From positions 27,687,212 to 27,751,211 of the forward strand of contig OY282609.1 in assembly GCA_958298945.1 (NCBI GenBank): a stretch of 64,000 bases of DNA, given 5' to 3'. Source of the DNA: Atherix ibis (taxonomy: Eukaryota > Arthropoda > Insecta > Diptera > Athericidae). This document shows, in pieces, positions 10,265 to 21,600 of this stretch. Numbering within the stretch: the first letter of the stretch is position 1; the number at the start of each line of letters is the position of its first letter. The translations under genes were made by a program, and so were the position numbers. A model generated the notes under the pieces. The model was not told the origin of the DNA. It ran no database searches and saw only the letters and a list, made by a program, of their open reading frames with translations.

Positions 10265-11970
10265 TTTTTGTTTACATTACGAGTATTATTTGACTATGTT
10301 TATTATTTCAGCGAAATATGCAAATAAAAAAAGTTTTTGTTTATTTTCAAAAATCTACCACAGATTGACGAAATCTTAAATATTAATTTAGGTGTTCTTA
10401 GATGATATTTGCATATAAGGTATTCCAAAATAACAAATGTAGAGTTGAACAAATGTAGAGTAGACTGTTGCTAATACAATTTTTTTTGGCATCTTTTTTA
10501 TAGCAAAATACACAAAAACAAAACAAATAACATAAATGTGGTATTGAATTTATTGTTAGCAAGCAGATTTTTTTTTAAACTTGTTTTTCATAAAGAATAA
10601 TTCGTTAATTTAACAAAAATAACCAAAAATAAATTTCGTCCAATAACGATTTTCCAAAGGATTTTCGATCCTCGATAGGTAAGTGTATGCATAATAGAAA
10701 TCGGTTTGTCCTTGTTAGTTTTGACGAGTTGTCCAATAGTCTTAATAGTAATGGGTAACGTCTGTTAAGTCCGACTCTTCTCACTTAACAGTATAACCGT
10801 TTTTATAATAGAAATGGGCCTGCAGAACATCAACTGGCCACTATTTCTGAATCAATTTTTATTTTGTTATATTATAAAATTTTCTATATTTCCGACGAAG
10901 ATACAATAACCATTATGTATAAAACTTGACTATTTCATATTGTAGTTTTAATTAAAAATCAGTTCGTTTATTTGATCAAATAATTGTGAAAATATTATTA
11001 ATAATTATTTGATGAGCTCAATAAAAAATCATAATTTTTAATTTTACAACCTTGAGAAATACGAAAATAGATTTGTTAATGTCAGTTTTAAAAGACATTG
11101 AAATACTTAAAAATAAACTACAAAAACTACCGACAAACAGCTCAGTTCGCTATGATACAAAATATTCATCTAACAGTCAACATACATAATCATTTCTTTT
11201 TTTTTTTCAATCTGATATATCCCTTATAAAATATGGTGTCCCACAGGAAAGTGTCTTTGGACCCGTACTCTACAACATTTATATCTCCTTTTACAGTATT
11301 TACAATTTCAGCTTACACTGAAGTAAAGCATCGCTTCATCGCTTTTCTTCCAGATAATATCGATTGCTCTCAAGAAGGACAAAAGACAAAGAAGGACCCC
11401 TAGGGATTTTGCGTTGACAAACAAACGGCCAAAGTGAAATCAACAACGCCCAATATTACCTCTATTAATAGACATGTGAGGTGGAGACTAATTAGAATCG
11501 TCATGTGAGTTATTTTTAATGTTTTCATAGAACCTTGTGCTAGTTCGGTTTTTAATATTTGTAATTCTAGTTTAATAATAATTGATAGCAAGAAACAATA
11601 TTCTTGAAGGTATGATTATATAACTTGGATTGATATTTTTCTTTTATTTAAGAATAATTTGTAGAATAATATATGGACTTAACTGATTCAGTAAGTTTTA
11701 AAGAAAGTTATCAAATGTTGGAAAATGATTTTCTCAAAACTATCCAATTTAAAGAATTTTACGTTATCTTTGCATTTATTTTCACTTAAAAGAACCCACC
11801 ATCAAATGAACAACTTTTGTAGCAACCAAATAAATATGAATATTATAGAAAATACACATTTTGAAACGCAATCATTTCACATTCGAAAACACTGAAGTAA
11901 CACTTTTTTTTCCTATCTATTATTATTATTATATTTTTAAATTAAAACTAGTAAAGAAAAGTCATAATTT
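10265..11970. other. B-C intergenic spacer
   Basis: AT-rich, nearly identical in unit 2 (25473-27170). Apart from the reverse-transcriptase fossil listed separately I see no gene in it. In unit 3 the middle of this spacer is replaced by a mariner and an I-like LINE fragment (40521-42840). Confidence 0.5.
11212..11480 (+). mobile_element. Fossil LINE reverse-transcriptase fragment (unit 1)
   Basis: The plus strand reads YGVPQESVFGPVLYNIYIS, a clear match to the conserved GVPQGS-x-LGP-x-LYNIY box of Jockey-type reverse transcriptases, followed by a degraded segment where the ADD box should be. Stop codons follow. Copies at 26421 and 42931 show it was present before the unit was duplicated. Confidence 0.75.
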
Positions 11971-11974
11971 TCAT

Positions 11975-11997
11975 TTTATTTTTTATGTAATTTTATT
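11975..11997 (-). terminator. Poly(A) signals of gene C1
   Basis: Two minus-strand AATAAA hexamers (11975-11980 and 11992-11997) about 45-70 nt beyond the C1 stop. Confidence 0.5.
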
Positions 11998-12042
11998 TCA
12001 TAAAATAATCAAATTTTATGATAAAAAACAATAATGGATATT

Positions 12043-13023
12043 TTATGTACCAATGCATTTCTTTAATTGGTATAAGTTATCATTCCATTCGTTGGTAATG
12101 CTATAATGCCACAATGGTATGCAATCTCTCCAATTAACGAAATTGGTTTTTATCTCACTCCAAATTTTCTGGGCCCCTCTTAGGACATGGTGCGTAACAG
12201 CCACCATTTCCTTCGATTTGGAACTTATAAGTTGCTTGTAGCAAACGTCTGCCATCGAACCGAGCAATTTGCATTTTGCCCAATTTTTCTTGATGCTTTG
12301 GTAGACTTTCCGGATATTCTTGACGAATCGAATTGCTTTCGGCATTTGTGTTTTGCTTGAATTATAGCTGGGTTCTACGCAAGTTTTAAGTCTGTCGATT
12401 TGGTCTTTTCTAAGTGCTCGAAATTTTTGTTTGTATTCCAAACAGCTGTTTTTATTTCTTCTTTTTGCTTTGTTAATTAACCTTCTTAAAGTATGATATA
12501 TTAAATTTACCGAGCTAACAGCATCTCTGACACGTTTACGCTTTTCCGTTTTAAACTTGCGTACAAGTCTAGCATTTTCTCTCTGTTGTCTAATTAGTTC
12601 CTTTATATCTGGAGCAAGTGCCTCAACCGGATCCTCGTATGAGCCTCTATAAATATTGTCTTCGACTCTGGTTACAATTAGTCCAATATTATACATTGGT
12701 TTTGTTATGTCCATTTGGTATAGTTCATCCGTGGCATTATTAAAGAAATTTCTTGATTTTTTCTGCAGCTTCGTTGTAGTATTTTTGAAAAGAGTCCATA
12801 TTCTATTAATCAAATCCATGGTTTTAACTCTTCCGCCTATAATTGCAATTTTTGTCGCATTTTTCGAATTCATCAAATCCATTATATTTTTATAGGAAGT
12901 TGCATCTTTTTCAAAGTCATCAGACTTTTTAACTGCATGCCCTGGTCTAGTTCGGCGAACCTGCTTACAATAAACCAGCTGCACAACAACTGCTACAAAT
13001 AACAAGTACCACAATATCTTCAT
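12043..13023 (-). CDS. Secreted six-cysteine protein, family C (copy C1)
   Basis: An unrecognised 326-residue, single-exon protein with a signal peptide at residues 1-19. The mature protein is strongly basic (many KR runs, e.g. 158-166 and 181-192), in contrast to the acidic start of A. Cysteines at 194, 215, 251, 261, 301 and 323 give exactly the same gaps as in A (20, 35, 9, 39, 21), and A and C align along most of their length, including VKTxDLxxxxW near residues 66-76, KNWxKC before cysteine 3 and IW between cysteines 4 and 5. Four sequons (about residues 55, 81, 96 and 221) suggest glycosylation. C is the intact reference for the broken copy C2 and the diverged C3. Function unknown. Confidence 0.9.
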   Translation of the reverse strand: MKILWYLLFVAVVVQLVYCKQVRRTRPGHAVKKSDDFEKDATSYKNIMDLMNSKNATKIAIIGGRVKTMDLINRIWTLFKNTTTKLQKKSRNFFNNATDELYQMDITKPMYNIGLIVTRVEDNIYRGSYEDPVEALAPDIKELIRQQRENARLVRKFKTEKRKRVRDAVSSVNLIYHTLRRLINKAKRRNKNSCLEYKQKFRALRKDQIDRLKTCVEPSYNSSKTQMPKAIRFVKNIRKVYQSIKKNWAKCKLLGSMADVCYKQLISSKSKEMVAVTHHVLRGAQKIWSEIKTNFVNWRDCIPLWHYSITNEWNDNLYQLKKCIGT

Positions 13024-13053
13024 CTTGATTGTTTGAAGCCAACTATCGGTATT

Positions 13054-13091
13054 CGACTGTGATTAGCCCACGCAGATCGATTCATTTATAC
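13054..13091 (-). promoter_or_regulatory. Core promoter of C1 (TATA + initiator)
   Basis: Minus-strand TATAAAT begins at 13090 and the CACAGTC initiator has its A at 13058: 32 bp, as in A and B. The leader up to the ATG is about 35 nt and is similar to that of B. Confidence 0.7.
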
Positions 13092-13094
13092 GCA

Positions 13095-13610
13095 ACTTTT
13101 ATTTGCTCAATTTCAACAAAATTTTCTAAATATGTTATTTTTTTATATTGTTTTTTTTTTTTGAAAAATTAACCACTTGTGTTTGATTTTCCAAAAATAT
13201 TCAAACAGTATTGACGACTTATTAAATATTAAGTTAGGTGTTTTTCTAGCAATATTTGCATATTTTTCTCAAGTAAATCAATAAAAAATATTTTAACAAA
13301 TGTGGCAGATTGTAAATAATTTCAAAAAAATTTCGTAAAAAGAAAATAAAATGCCTTCGTGTAAAATTTGTGGTTTTTTTTCATAATCTTCTATCGAAAA
13401 AATGTTTTCAAAACTCAAATTTTTAATTGAGAAAATATTGTATCTGAATTGCGTCTTAAATGAGTCTTTTTTATAATTAAAAATATTATACAAATTTGAT
13501 GAAAAATTTGTATTCTTGAATAGAATTTTATACGAATTTCCATTGTTAATCTTCAGAAAAATTAAAATCTTTAATCAAAAATTCACTGAGAAATATAGTA
13601 TTTTTAGTCC
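13095..13610. other. AT-rich flank upstream of C1
   Basis: Non-coding. The part from about 13350 to 13605 resembles 15120-15395, so the truncated LINE in between is bracketed by two related copies of the same AT-rich module. Confidence 0.5.
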
Positions 13611-13611
13611 G

Positions 13612-15025
13612 ATTTTTTTTTAATTTTTTATTTTATTAGATATTTACAACTACAACATAGTAATAAGAAAATTGTAGCAATAGTTTTAATTGACTTGAAA
13701 GGTTGTGGGGAGTAAATATCCAATGAAGTCCCTCCTGCTTGCGTGTGTTTCTGTAAGGCCTCAGTATTTTAGTAAGTCACGCGACCAGTGACGCTTAAGT
13801 CTTCGATGGGTATTTCTAGGTAAGGAAATGGAGGATAGTTATTGAACAAGAGGATTATTATGATTGAGGACACGGTAACGGAACTTTTTATAGCGAGATA
13901 CTGCCACATCAAAAACAAATGGGACTTTAAGATCACGATGAATAACAGTATTGCGAACATAAAAGGAGGCATCGACAATTGTACGGAGTATTTTTGATTG
14001 AAGAGATTGGATTCGATGGGAATTAGAAGGCTTAGTAGATCTCCAGAGTTATAGTCCGTATGTCCATATGGGTTTCAGTAAGGTATTGTATATCAGTACT
14101 TTGCTGTCTATAGTAAGTTTGGAACGTTTGTCTAGAAGTCGAAGTAGTTTTAGGTATCGTCTTTTAAGTTCTTGTCTTTTAAGTCTTGTATGTGGGTTCC
14201 ATGTCAAGCGTTTGTCTAAGGTCAGTCCTAGGTACCGAGCTTTTGTGTGTTGTGGTATGGCACTGCCATTAAGGTATATGGGAGGGCATGTCTCACGACG
14301 GAGATTGAAATTTATCTGGATAGATTTACGTTCATTGAATTTTATTCTCCACCTAGTAAACCAGTTCTGGAGGGTTTGGATTTGGACTTGGAGAGTTTCG
14401 GAAGCATGTTTTCGATAGATGCAAGGCAGGCCGTATCGTCGGCATATGTAGCAAAGAAGGTATTAGGGCAGATTGGGATATCGGATGTGTAAATGTTGTA
14501 GAGGATGGGTCCAAGTATGCTACCCTGAGGAACACCCGCCAATATAGGAGAGATATTTGAGAGTTCGTTAGATTCATTTACTAAAGAGGATGCAATGAAA
14601 TCGACAACTCGATGACACTGCTGAGTAGTGGAGTGTTCGGCGCGGAAACCAAATTGGTGATTAGGAATTAAATTTGAAGATTCCAGTAGAGGATATAAGC
14701 GGCGAAGGAGGATTTTTTCGAAGATTTTTGAGAGTAGTGGAAGGAGACTTATTGGCCTGTAGGAAGTGGGGCGGTTTATTGGTTTATTGGGCTTAGGGAT
14801 CATTTTAATGATTGAAAATTTCCAGAAGATTGGGAAATGTGTTGTTCTAAGGATGGAGTTATAAATTGTGGCAAGGAAAACTATTGCTCTTTTAGGGAGT
14901 TGTTGGAGTATATTTAATCAAGCTCCTTCCCAAAAACAAAGGTAATCAGATAGCTTTGTTTTTGGGAAGGAGCTTGATTAAATTGGCAACTTCGGATGGA
15001 GTGATTGCCTTAGGGGCACCAATCC
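13612..15025 (-). mobile_element. 5'-truncated Jockey-like LINE fragment (unit 1)
   Basis: The minus strand encodes the reverse-transcriptase part of a Jockey-type ORF2: MIPKPNKPIN with YRPISLLP, HQFGFR, the GVPQGSILGPILYNIY box and YADDTACLA. The 3' end lies at the poly-T run near 13612. Compared with the sister copy at 28.8 kb this copy has lost a stretch of about 150 bp in the RT palm (near 14580) and a few bases near 14407, and has gained a fold-back duplication at 14912-14983. The endonuclease and ORF1 are absent. It is the same family as, but clearly older than, the long element at 32.3-36.7 kb. Confidence 0.85.
14912..14983. repeat. Perfect 30-bp inverted repeat, 12-nt loop
   Basis: Arms 14912-14941 and 14954-14983 are exact reverse complements. 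The sister sequence near 30265-30320 has only the right arm, so the left arm was added after duplication as an inverted copy. Confidence 0.95.
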
Positions 15026-16094
15026 AATATTTAGATATTTTCCTTTATTTTCCATTCAATGTTCAAAAAAGTTTTATAAAAAATTTATTGATCATAGAAA
15101 AATAACGAAATATTTTAATTTTCCTTCTTGTAAAAATTGTGTTTTTTTTCATGATATTCAATCAAATAAAAATATTTTCACAACTGAAATATTTAATTAG
15201 AAAGAAAATATTGTATTTGAATTGAGCCTTAAATGAGTCGTTTTTTTTATAATTAAAAATATTATACAAATCTGATGAAAAATTTGTATTCTTGAATAGA
15301 ATTTTATCCGAATTTCCATTGTTAATCTTTAGAAAAATTCAAATCTTTAATAAAAAATTCACTGAGAAATATAGTATTTTGAGTTCGATTTAAGCAATTC
15401 TTTTATTAAAAATCTTTGGAAATAGGAAAAAAATTAATTTTCCCTTTTCCTTTTTTATATTTTTTGCAGAATTTTATGAAAAAAACGCATTAAAGACATT
15501 TTAATTTGCAAATAGTAAAAAGTACACGGTTCAGGAAGGAAGACTTAAATATTTACATTTGGTTTTCTTTTTTACAATAGAAGGAAATTTTTAATATATT
15601 TACTAAATTGTATCTTAGACATTTTTAAAAATAAACACTCTTCTTCTTTATTTTCTATGTTAACTCATATAATTTTTGAAGAAATTTTTGAATGCAACTT
15701 AAAAAAAGAGAAAAGTTTGCACTTTTTGGAAATAATCTTACTTAAAAGAATTTTAATTTACAAAAGTGCAGTCTTTTTTCCCTAATAAACAGTTTAAATG
15801 TGTTTGTTAGGTTTTTGTTTTACATAAATTATTTGCACTAGAGCAATTATGCATATTCTTATTAGAATATATTTGCGATTTGATTTTTCCATAGAAAATA
15901 AGGGAATATTTTCAAATAGCTAAAATTGTATATTTTGTACGCAAAATTAATAGTTTTTGTTGTATTTCGCAAAAATATTCATTTCTGTTCAAAACGCCCT
16001 GCGGTACCAATAGCACCACGACTTTGAATGGAATGAAGTTCATTTTTTGGTTAATTTCAGTTCGAGTAGCAAAGGGGAACGTGTCAATGATGTT
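15026..16094. repeat. Unit flank module (copy 2), with a private deletion
   Basis: Matches 5085-6220, but about 340-370 bp (corresponding to roughly 5460-5825 of copy 1) are missing at about 15703. Copies 3 and 4 retain that piece, so the deletion is private to unit 2. No gene seen. Confidence 0.65.
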
Positions 16095-16892
16095 CGAGGT
16101 CTGTTCAAAAATTATCGCGAATTTTGAATTTCCGCACGTTACGTATATTCGATTTTTGATTTTTTTTGTGGCATTATGTTGGTACTCATGTCTCAAAATG
16201 GCCGACAAGTTCAGCCATTTTAAATGTTCAGTTAATTTTTGACAGCTTATTTGCTTGTACGTGTTTTGGCTCGTCTTCGATTTTTGCTCAATTTCGACCA
16301 AAAACAGCAGCACATTAACATTGCTAAGGAGCGGTTGGACTCTGTCCGCGACGACCCAAATTTGCTCCAGAGGGTCATAACTGGTGACGAATCATGGGTG
16401 TATGGTTATGATGTGGAAACCAAAGCTCAATCATCCCAATGGAAGCTGCCGCACGAGCCAAGACCGAAAAAAGCACGCCAAGTTCGGTCGAATGTGAAGG
16501 TTTTGCTTACAGTTTTCTTCGATTGCAGGGGCGTGGTGCATCATGAGTTCTTGCCACAGGGTAGAACGGTCAATAAGGAATATTACCATCAAGTTATTCG
16601 CAAGTTGCGCGAAGCAATCCGATAGAAACGCCCGGATTTGTGGAAGAAGAAATATTGGCTTTTGCACCATGATAACGCCCCTGCTCCACACATCGTTGGT
16701 TGTGCGCGAATTTTTGGCCAAAAACAACACACAAATAATGCCGCAGCCACCGTATTCCCCAGATCTGGCCCCTTGTGACTTTTTCTTGTTCCCGATCCAT
16801 TTTTTGGGATGGGCAAAAATCGAAGACGAGCCAAAACACGAGCAAGCAAACCAGCTGTCAAAAATTAACTGAACATTCAAATTGGCCGAACT
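16095..16892 (+). mobile_element. Rearranged mariner (DD34D type) fragment, copy 2
   Basis: The least damaged of the rearranged copies. From 16239 it reads through FDQKQQHINIAKE, ITGDESWVYGY (first catalytic Asp), the PKKARQVRSNVKVL segment and FDCRGVVHHEF; a nonsense codon at about 16623 then interrupts it. The distal part has the HDNAPA and PDLAPCDFFLFP boxes, 34 residues between the last two catalytic acids (DD34D). The end is an inverted copy of the leader: 16208-16287 pairs with 16813-16892 at roughly 90% identity. Confidence 0.85.
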
Positions 16893-17000
16893 AGAAAATT
16901 AATTAACGAAAAAATAAGAAAATTGTTTTTTTATTGCACAAAACATTTTTATTTCAAAATTTCAATAAAATCAAAAAAAATATTTTTACAATAAAGTATA

Positions 17001-17966
17001 TCAATTTAAACAATTGTTTAATTCTTCAATTGGACCATTCCATTTTTCTTGTACCATTTCTAACCAATCTGGTAAGCAACTCTTCAATTTATTATAATCA
17101 GTTCCCAAATCTGCCCAAATATTTTCAGCTTTTGGAACTGCTGTTTCAATGAATTTCTCCATCTCTGTAACTTTGTCTTCCAAAAGTTTTTTGTGGCATA
17201 AATGAGCTGTTTCGCCAAGCAAATTGCATCGGTCCCAGTTCTTTCTAATACTGTTAAACATTTCTCTAACCTTTCTGATAAGCTGAAGTCCTTGCGGTAA
17301 TCTTTTCCTGGCCGCTGTGAACTTCGGACCAATGCACTCTCTCAACTCTTTAATCTGCGTTCCTCTAAGGGTATTAAAGACTCGAATATGACTTCCGCAA
17401 TTTTTGTGGCTCATTTTTTTAGATTTTTCTATTAGTCTGTCGACAGCACCACGTAATAAATTAATTTCACTTATGCCCTGTACTAAGGTCTTTTTCTTAT
17501 GCTCCTTAAGTTTATTCATAATCTTTCTATTTTTTCTTTGCAAAGTATTCATTTTTCTAACTAGTGGAGCAACTCTATCGTAAATTAATCTGTGACTATT
17601 AGTCATACCACTATTAAGATCGTTCTGAACACTTTTTAATGCACTAAAAATGTTTTCCATTGCTGGCCATATTTTTCCTTCATTCAGCTTTACCCATGCA
17701 TCATCGAAGAATGTCGTCGTCTTGTTGTCAATCTCCGAAGCTCTGTTTTGGAACATTTTCCAAACCATGGTAACCAAATCTTTTGTTTTAACTCTTACAC
17801 CGGCAACCTTTTGAGTCTTTTCAGAATTTATCAAATTTAATACAAAATCGTAGTTTGTTGCCTCCTTTTCACCCTCTTCTGGATCTTCTATTTCATCTTT
17901 AATTTCTTCGCAATATATCAACTGCAAAATAACAGCTGATAACAGCAAAAAGAATACAATTTTCAT
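17001..17966 (-). CDS. Secreted six-cysteine protein, family A (copy A2)
   Basis: Its 321-residue protein is identical to A1; I see a silent difference near 17680. Signal peptide (1-19), acidic segment and all six C-terminal cysteines are intact. The coding region, leader and core promoter have not been disturbed, so the gene is probably functional. Identity with A1 means either very recent duplication or continuing gene conversion. The 5.3 kb gypsy insertion lies about 470 bp upstream of its start codon, outside the core promoter, and could affect expression. Confidence 0.9.
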   Translation of the reverse strand: MKIVFFLLLSAVILQLIYCEEIKDEIEDPEEGEKEATNYDFVLNLINSEKTQKVAGVRVKTKDLVTMVWKMFQNRASEIDNKTTTFFDDAWVKLNEGKIWPAMENIFSALKSVQNDLNSGMTNSHRLIYDRVAPLVRKMNTLQRKNRKIMNKLKEHKKKTLVQGISEINLLRGAVDRLIEKSKKMSHKNCGSHIRVFNTLRGTQIKELRECIGPKFTAARKRLPQGLQLIRKVREMFNSIRKNWDRCNLLGETAHLCHKKLLEDKVTEMEKFIETAVPKAENIWADLGTDYNKLKSCLPDWLEMVQEKWNGPIEELNNCLN

Positions 17967-17997
17967 ATTGACTATCTGAAACTAATTACCAAGCTCC

Positions 17998-18035
17998 AAC
18001 TGATACGTATCCATTAAATTGGAGCTATTTATATG
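17998..18035 (-). promoter_or_regulatory. Core promoter of A2
   Basis: Same TATAAATA and TCAGTT elements as A1, 32 bp apart; no substitutions in either element. Confidence 0.7.
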
Positions 18036-18428
18036 AAATTTTTATTTGAGTAAGTCGACTGCGAAATATGATGTACATATAAAATTTTACCACTTTTATT
18101 TGATGTTGCTGGGTTTTTTTCTCCTATTTTTTTCCGTATACCCAAAATATAATATAAACAATTTTGAATGAATTTCAATGTCTTATCATGTTATTTTCGT
18201 TTTTAAGACCTAACTATATGAACAAACGTGAATATGTCAATATTAATTTAGCTGTTTCTCTAACAATATTTATAAACATTTCTCAAATAGAATTTAGAAA
18301 AAATTGAACAAAAATTATTATGAAGATTTTAAATATGTTCATTTTCAAATTGTAATAAAAAATATTATATTTTTGATGAAAATTGGTTTTAGTTTTACCA
18401 TTGTGTAGTCTCCAAACATATGTGATCA

Positions 18429-18432
18429 CTAT
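18429..18432. other. Target site duplication of gypsy element (left)
   Basis: ctat, repeated at 23717-23720. The uninterrupted site (cactattcaatc) is seen in unit 3 at about 38279. Confidence 0.9.
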
Positions 18433-18669
18433 TGTCAAGATGGAATTATAAGAATGAACGTTAATAATAAATAAAAATACTAGGCGACAGTTAAAGTAAT
18501 AAAATAATATTGCTCAACGGCTTTATTTAATGTAGCGTACAAAAATAGTTTTTCACCCGTTCTCGTTCACGTACGTTCTTCGACTGACGTGTCGTTCTCG
18601 AGCCCAATCTCACCACACTTGTCTGTCTATGTAGTTGTGGGGATATTCCCCGGTGGTGAAGCGGTGACA
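18433..18669 (-). repeat. 3' LTR of gypsy element
   Basis: 237 bp, starting TG and ending CA, differing by one base from the other LTR (C versus T within the tcgttca(c/t)gtacg stretch, about 18577). Confidence 0.95.
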
Positions 18670-21600
18670 ACTCGGCTTTCCTGACCATTCGGATCGTCCT
18701 CGATTCGGTCGGTTTCGGCATCATCTGGTGGGAGGACGCACCATTTTTTAATTTTGTCGGTGGCGTAAACGCCTGCGTACTGTCGCTGCTTTCTCGGAGC
18801 GCCTGGGATATCTTCAACTAGATATCGATCATTACCCAACAGTTTGGTAACGATATATGGGCCTTTGTATTTGGGCTGCAATTTGCGCGATTGCCCCGTA
18901 CTGCTGGGCTCGTTTTCAACCATCACCAAATCGTCAACGAAGTAAAGCGTTGGTTTACGGTGTTGGTGATCATATCGTTTTTTGCATACTTCACGCTTTT
19001 GATTTATGTTTTCGGCAACCTCATTCCTGACGCCATCTAATGGGATGCTGGTATCCTGAATCTCGTGATGCAAATGAAGAATTATTTTATTCTTCAACGT
19101 ATCTCTGGGTTTGAAGTCAAATATAATTTCGTGAGGACTTCTCTTGGTCGTGGATGACGTCATTGTATTTAGCGTCCATTGAATGTTTGTTAACGATTCG
19201 TCCCATTTTCGTTCATTTACTGCAGCAGAAGATATTGCGGCAGTTATTGTTTTGTTGACACGCTCGATCTGCCCATTGGCTCTGGGTGTCCGTACTGCTA
19301 CCTTCACGTGTCTTATAACGTGATCCTGACAGAAAGATTCGAATGCTTTTGAGGAAAAAGCCGTCCCTCGGTCGGTTATAATGGTTTCTGGGGTACCCAT
19401 ATAACTGAAAACTTCGTCCAAGAATTTTATTACAGCTGCAGTATTCGTCGTTTTATCAGCACGCAGAATGACGAGTTTACTGAAAGCATCCAATATCCCC
19501 AGCACATGAAAATTTCCACGGCTGCTTTTCGGAAACGGTCTCAGGTGATCCAAGTGTAGACACTTAAATGGAATAGGTTCAATTAAATCGTAATGTAACT
19601 CACCTTCTGCCTTGCCACTTGGTTTTTTAAAGTAACAACATTCAACGCATGATTTTAAGTATTTTGTTACATAGTCGCGCATCTTGGGAAACCAGTACCA
19701 TTTCCTCAATCGGTCAAGGGTTTTTTCCAGACCCAAATGTCCCGCCAAGTCGTGACATTCTCGTACAATTCTCCACCGTACCGCTTTTGGCACAACCCAT
19801 CGTTTGGTGTCATCGATTTTTTTAAATAACCTGTGTTGCTCGTAACAAAACTCTTTTGAAATATGTTTGTCTTTCTCTGGTGATTGTAGTTTTGCAATGA
19901 TTTGTTGTAAATCTGGGTCCTGCATTTGCATCGTCAATAGCCAGTCTACCTGTGAAAGATCGATACTAAATATTTTCAGATGAGCCGTGTCTATTTGCGA
20001 CTCCCGTTCTTCAGCTGGCTGCCGGCTCAGGGCGTCAACATGAGCCATCCGATTTCCACTTCTGTGCTCCAATGTGAAGTCAAAGTCCAGTAAACGAAGC
20101 CACCAACGAGCAATTCTTGGAATTAACTCTTTCTTCGTCATCGTAGTTTTTAACGATGCACAATCGGTGACTACTTTGAAGGTTTTTCCCAAAAGGTAAT
20201 ACTTAAACCTCGCCAATGACTCCACTATTGCCAAAGTTTCTAGCTCGTAGCTATGAAATTTCGCTTCTGACGCACTTGTGGTACGACTATAATAAGCAAC
20301 CGGTTGTAGCCTACCATCATCTCGCTGCATTAGAATTCCGGCTAATCCTATGGCACTCGCATCCGTGTGGACCTCATGATTCGCGTTCATTTTATATGAG
20401 GTTAATAATGGCTTATTAACCAACGCCTTTTTCAGCTCGAGAAATCCTTTTTCTTGATCGTTGGTCCAGCAAAACTTTTCGTCCTTTTTCAATAGTTTCG
20501 TCAAAGGAGCGGCAATAATTGCGAAATCTTGCACAAACTTACGAAAATACCCGCAAAGACCCAAGAATTGTCTTGTATCTTTAACATTAGTGGGTTGTTT
20601 AAAATTTGCAACAGCATTCGTTTTCAATTCTCCCGGAAAAATTCCATCTGGCAGTATCTGATGTCCTAAATAATTCACGTGTCGTTGTAAGAAAGAACAT
20701 TTTTTTAAATTTAATGTTAATTTAAATTTTCTCAATGCGTTAAATGTTTTATTTAATTTAGTCATCCCATCTGCCACCGTTTCGCTTCCGATTAAAATAT
20801 CGTCCATATAGATTTGAATGTTTTCACCAATATCAGTTTTCAATTTCGCCATCAATTTCTGGAACTCAGTCGGCGCGTTCTTGAGTCCGAACGGCATTCG
20901 CTTAAATTCATACAAGCCGTTTGGCGTAATGAATGCCGTATATTTCCTGCATTCGTCCTTGATTGGAATCTGGTAATATCCACTATTTAGATCAAGTGAA
21001 GTGAAAAACTTGAACGACCCAGCTTTCTGCAACTCCTCTTCTATATTCGGTGTTGGATAAATTTCTTTTTTGGTGCAAGCATTCAATAATCGATAGTCTA
21101 TACACAGTCGATCTTTCCCGTTCTTTTTTTCCACTAACAATGCTGGGCTAGCAAAATCAGATTTCGATGGTACAACAATATCGTTATCGAGTAGTTCTTG
21201 TACTGATTCGTTGATTCGTTCCAGTTTTGCGTATGGCACTCGAAAAGCCCTTTGCTGAATTGGATTAGCTGGCTCAAGTTTAATCTCCATCTCTGCCCGA
21301 TCAGTCAATCCAATATTTTTAAGTTCTACAGGAAAGAGATCATTATATTCATTAACCAAATTCAAAATTAAACTTTTATCGTGATCATTTAATGATCCAC
21401 ATTCTAGTTCGGTATCTTTAATCTCCTGCCTGTCCGACTTAAGTTTGTGATCCACTTTAACCGGTTGGTTCATGAAAATTTTTAAAGTACCGTTCTCCTT
21501 AATCATACCAACCCTGGGTGAGTCTAGCACGTCCCTGCCAATCAACACTGGCTCAGGCGAACAATTGTCGTTGACGATATACATTTGTGTTTGGATTTTT

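Larger units (their letters stand above)
5085..15345. repeat. Tandem unit 1 (genes A1, B1, C1)
   Basis: Sequence from about 5085 recurs at about 15345, 30665 and 50800, marking the left edge of each unit. The A1 and A2 start codons are 9,919 bp apart. Order along the plus coordinate is flank module, rearranged mariner, A, B, RT fossil, C, truncated LINE; all three genes point to the minus strand. Confidence 0.85.
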
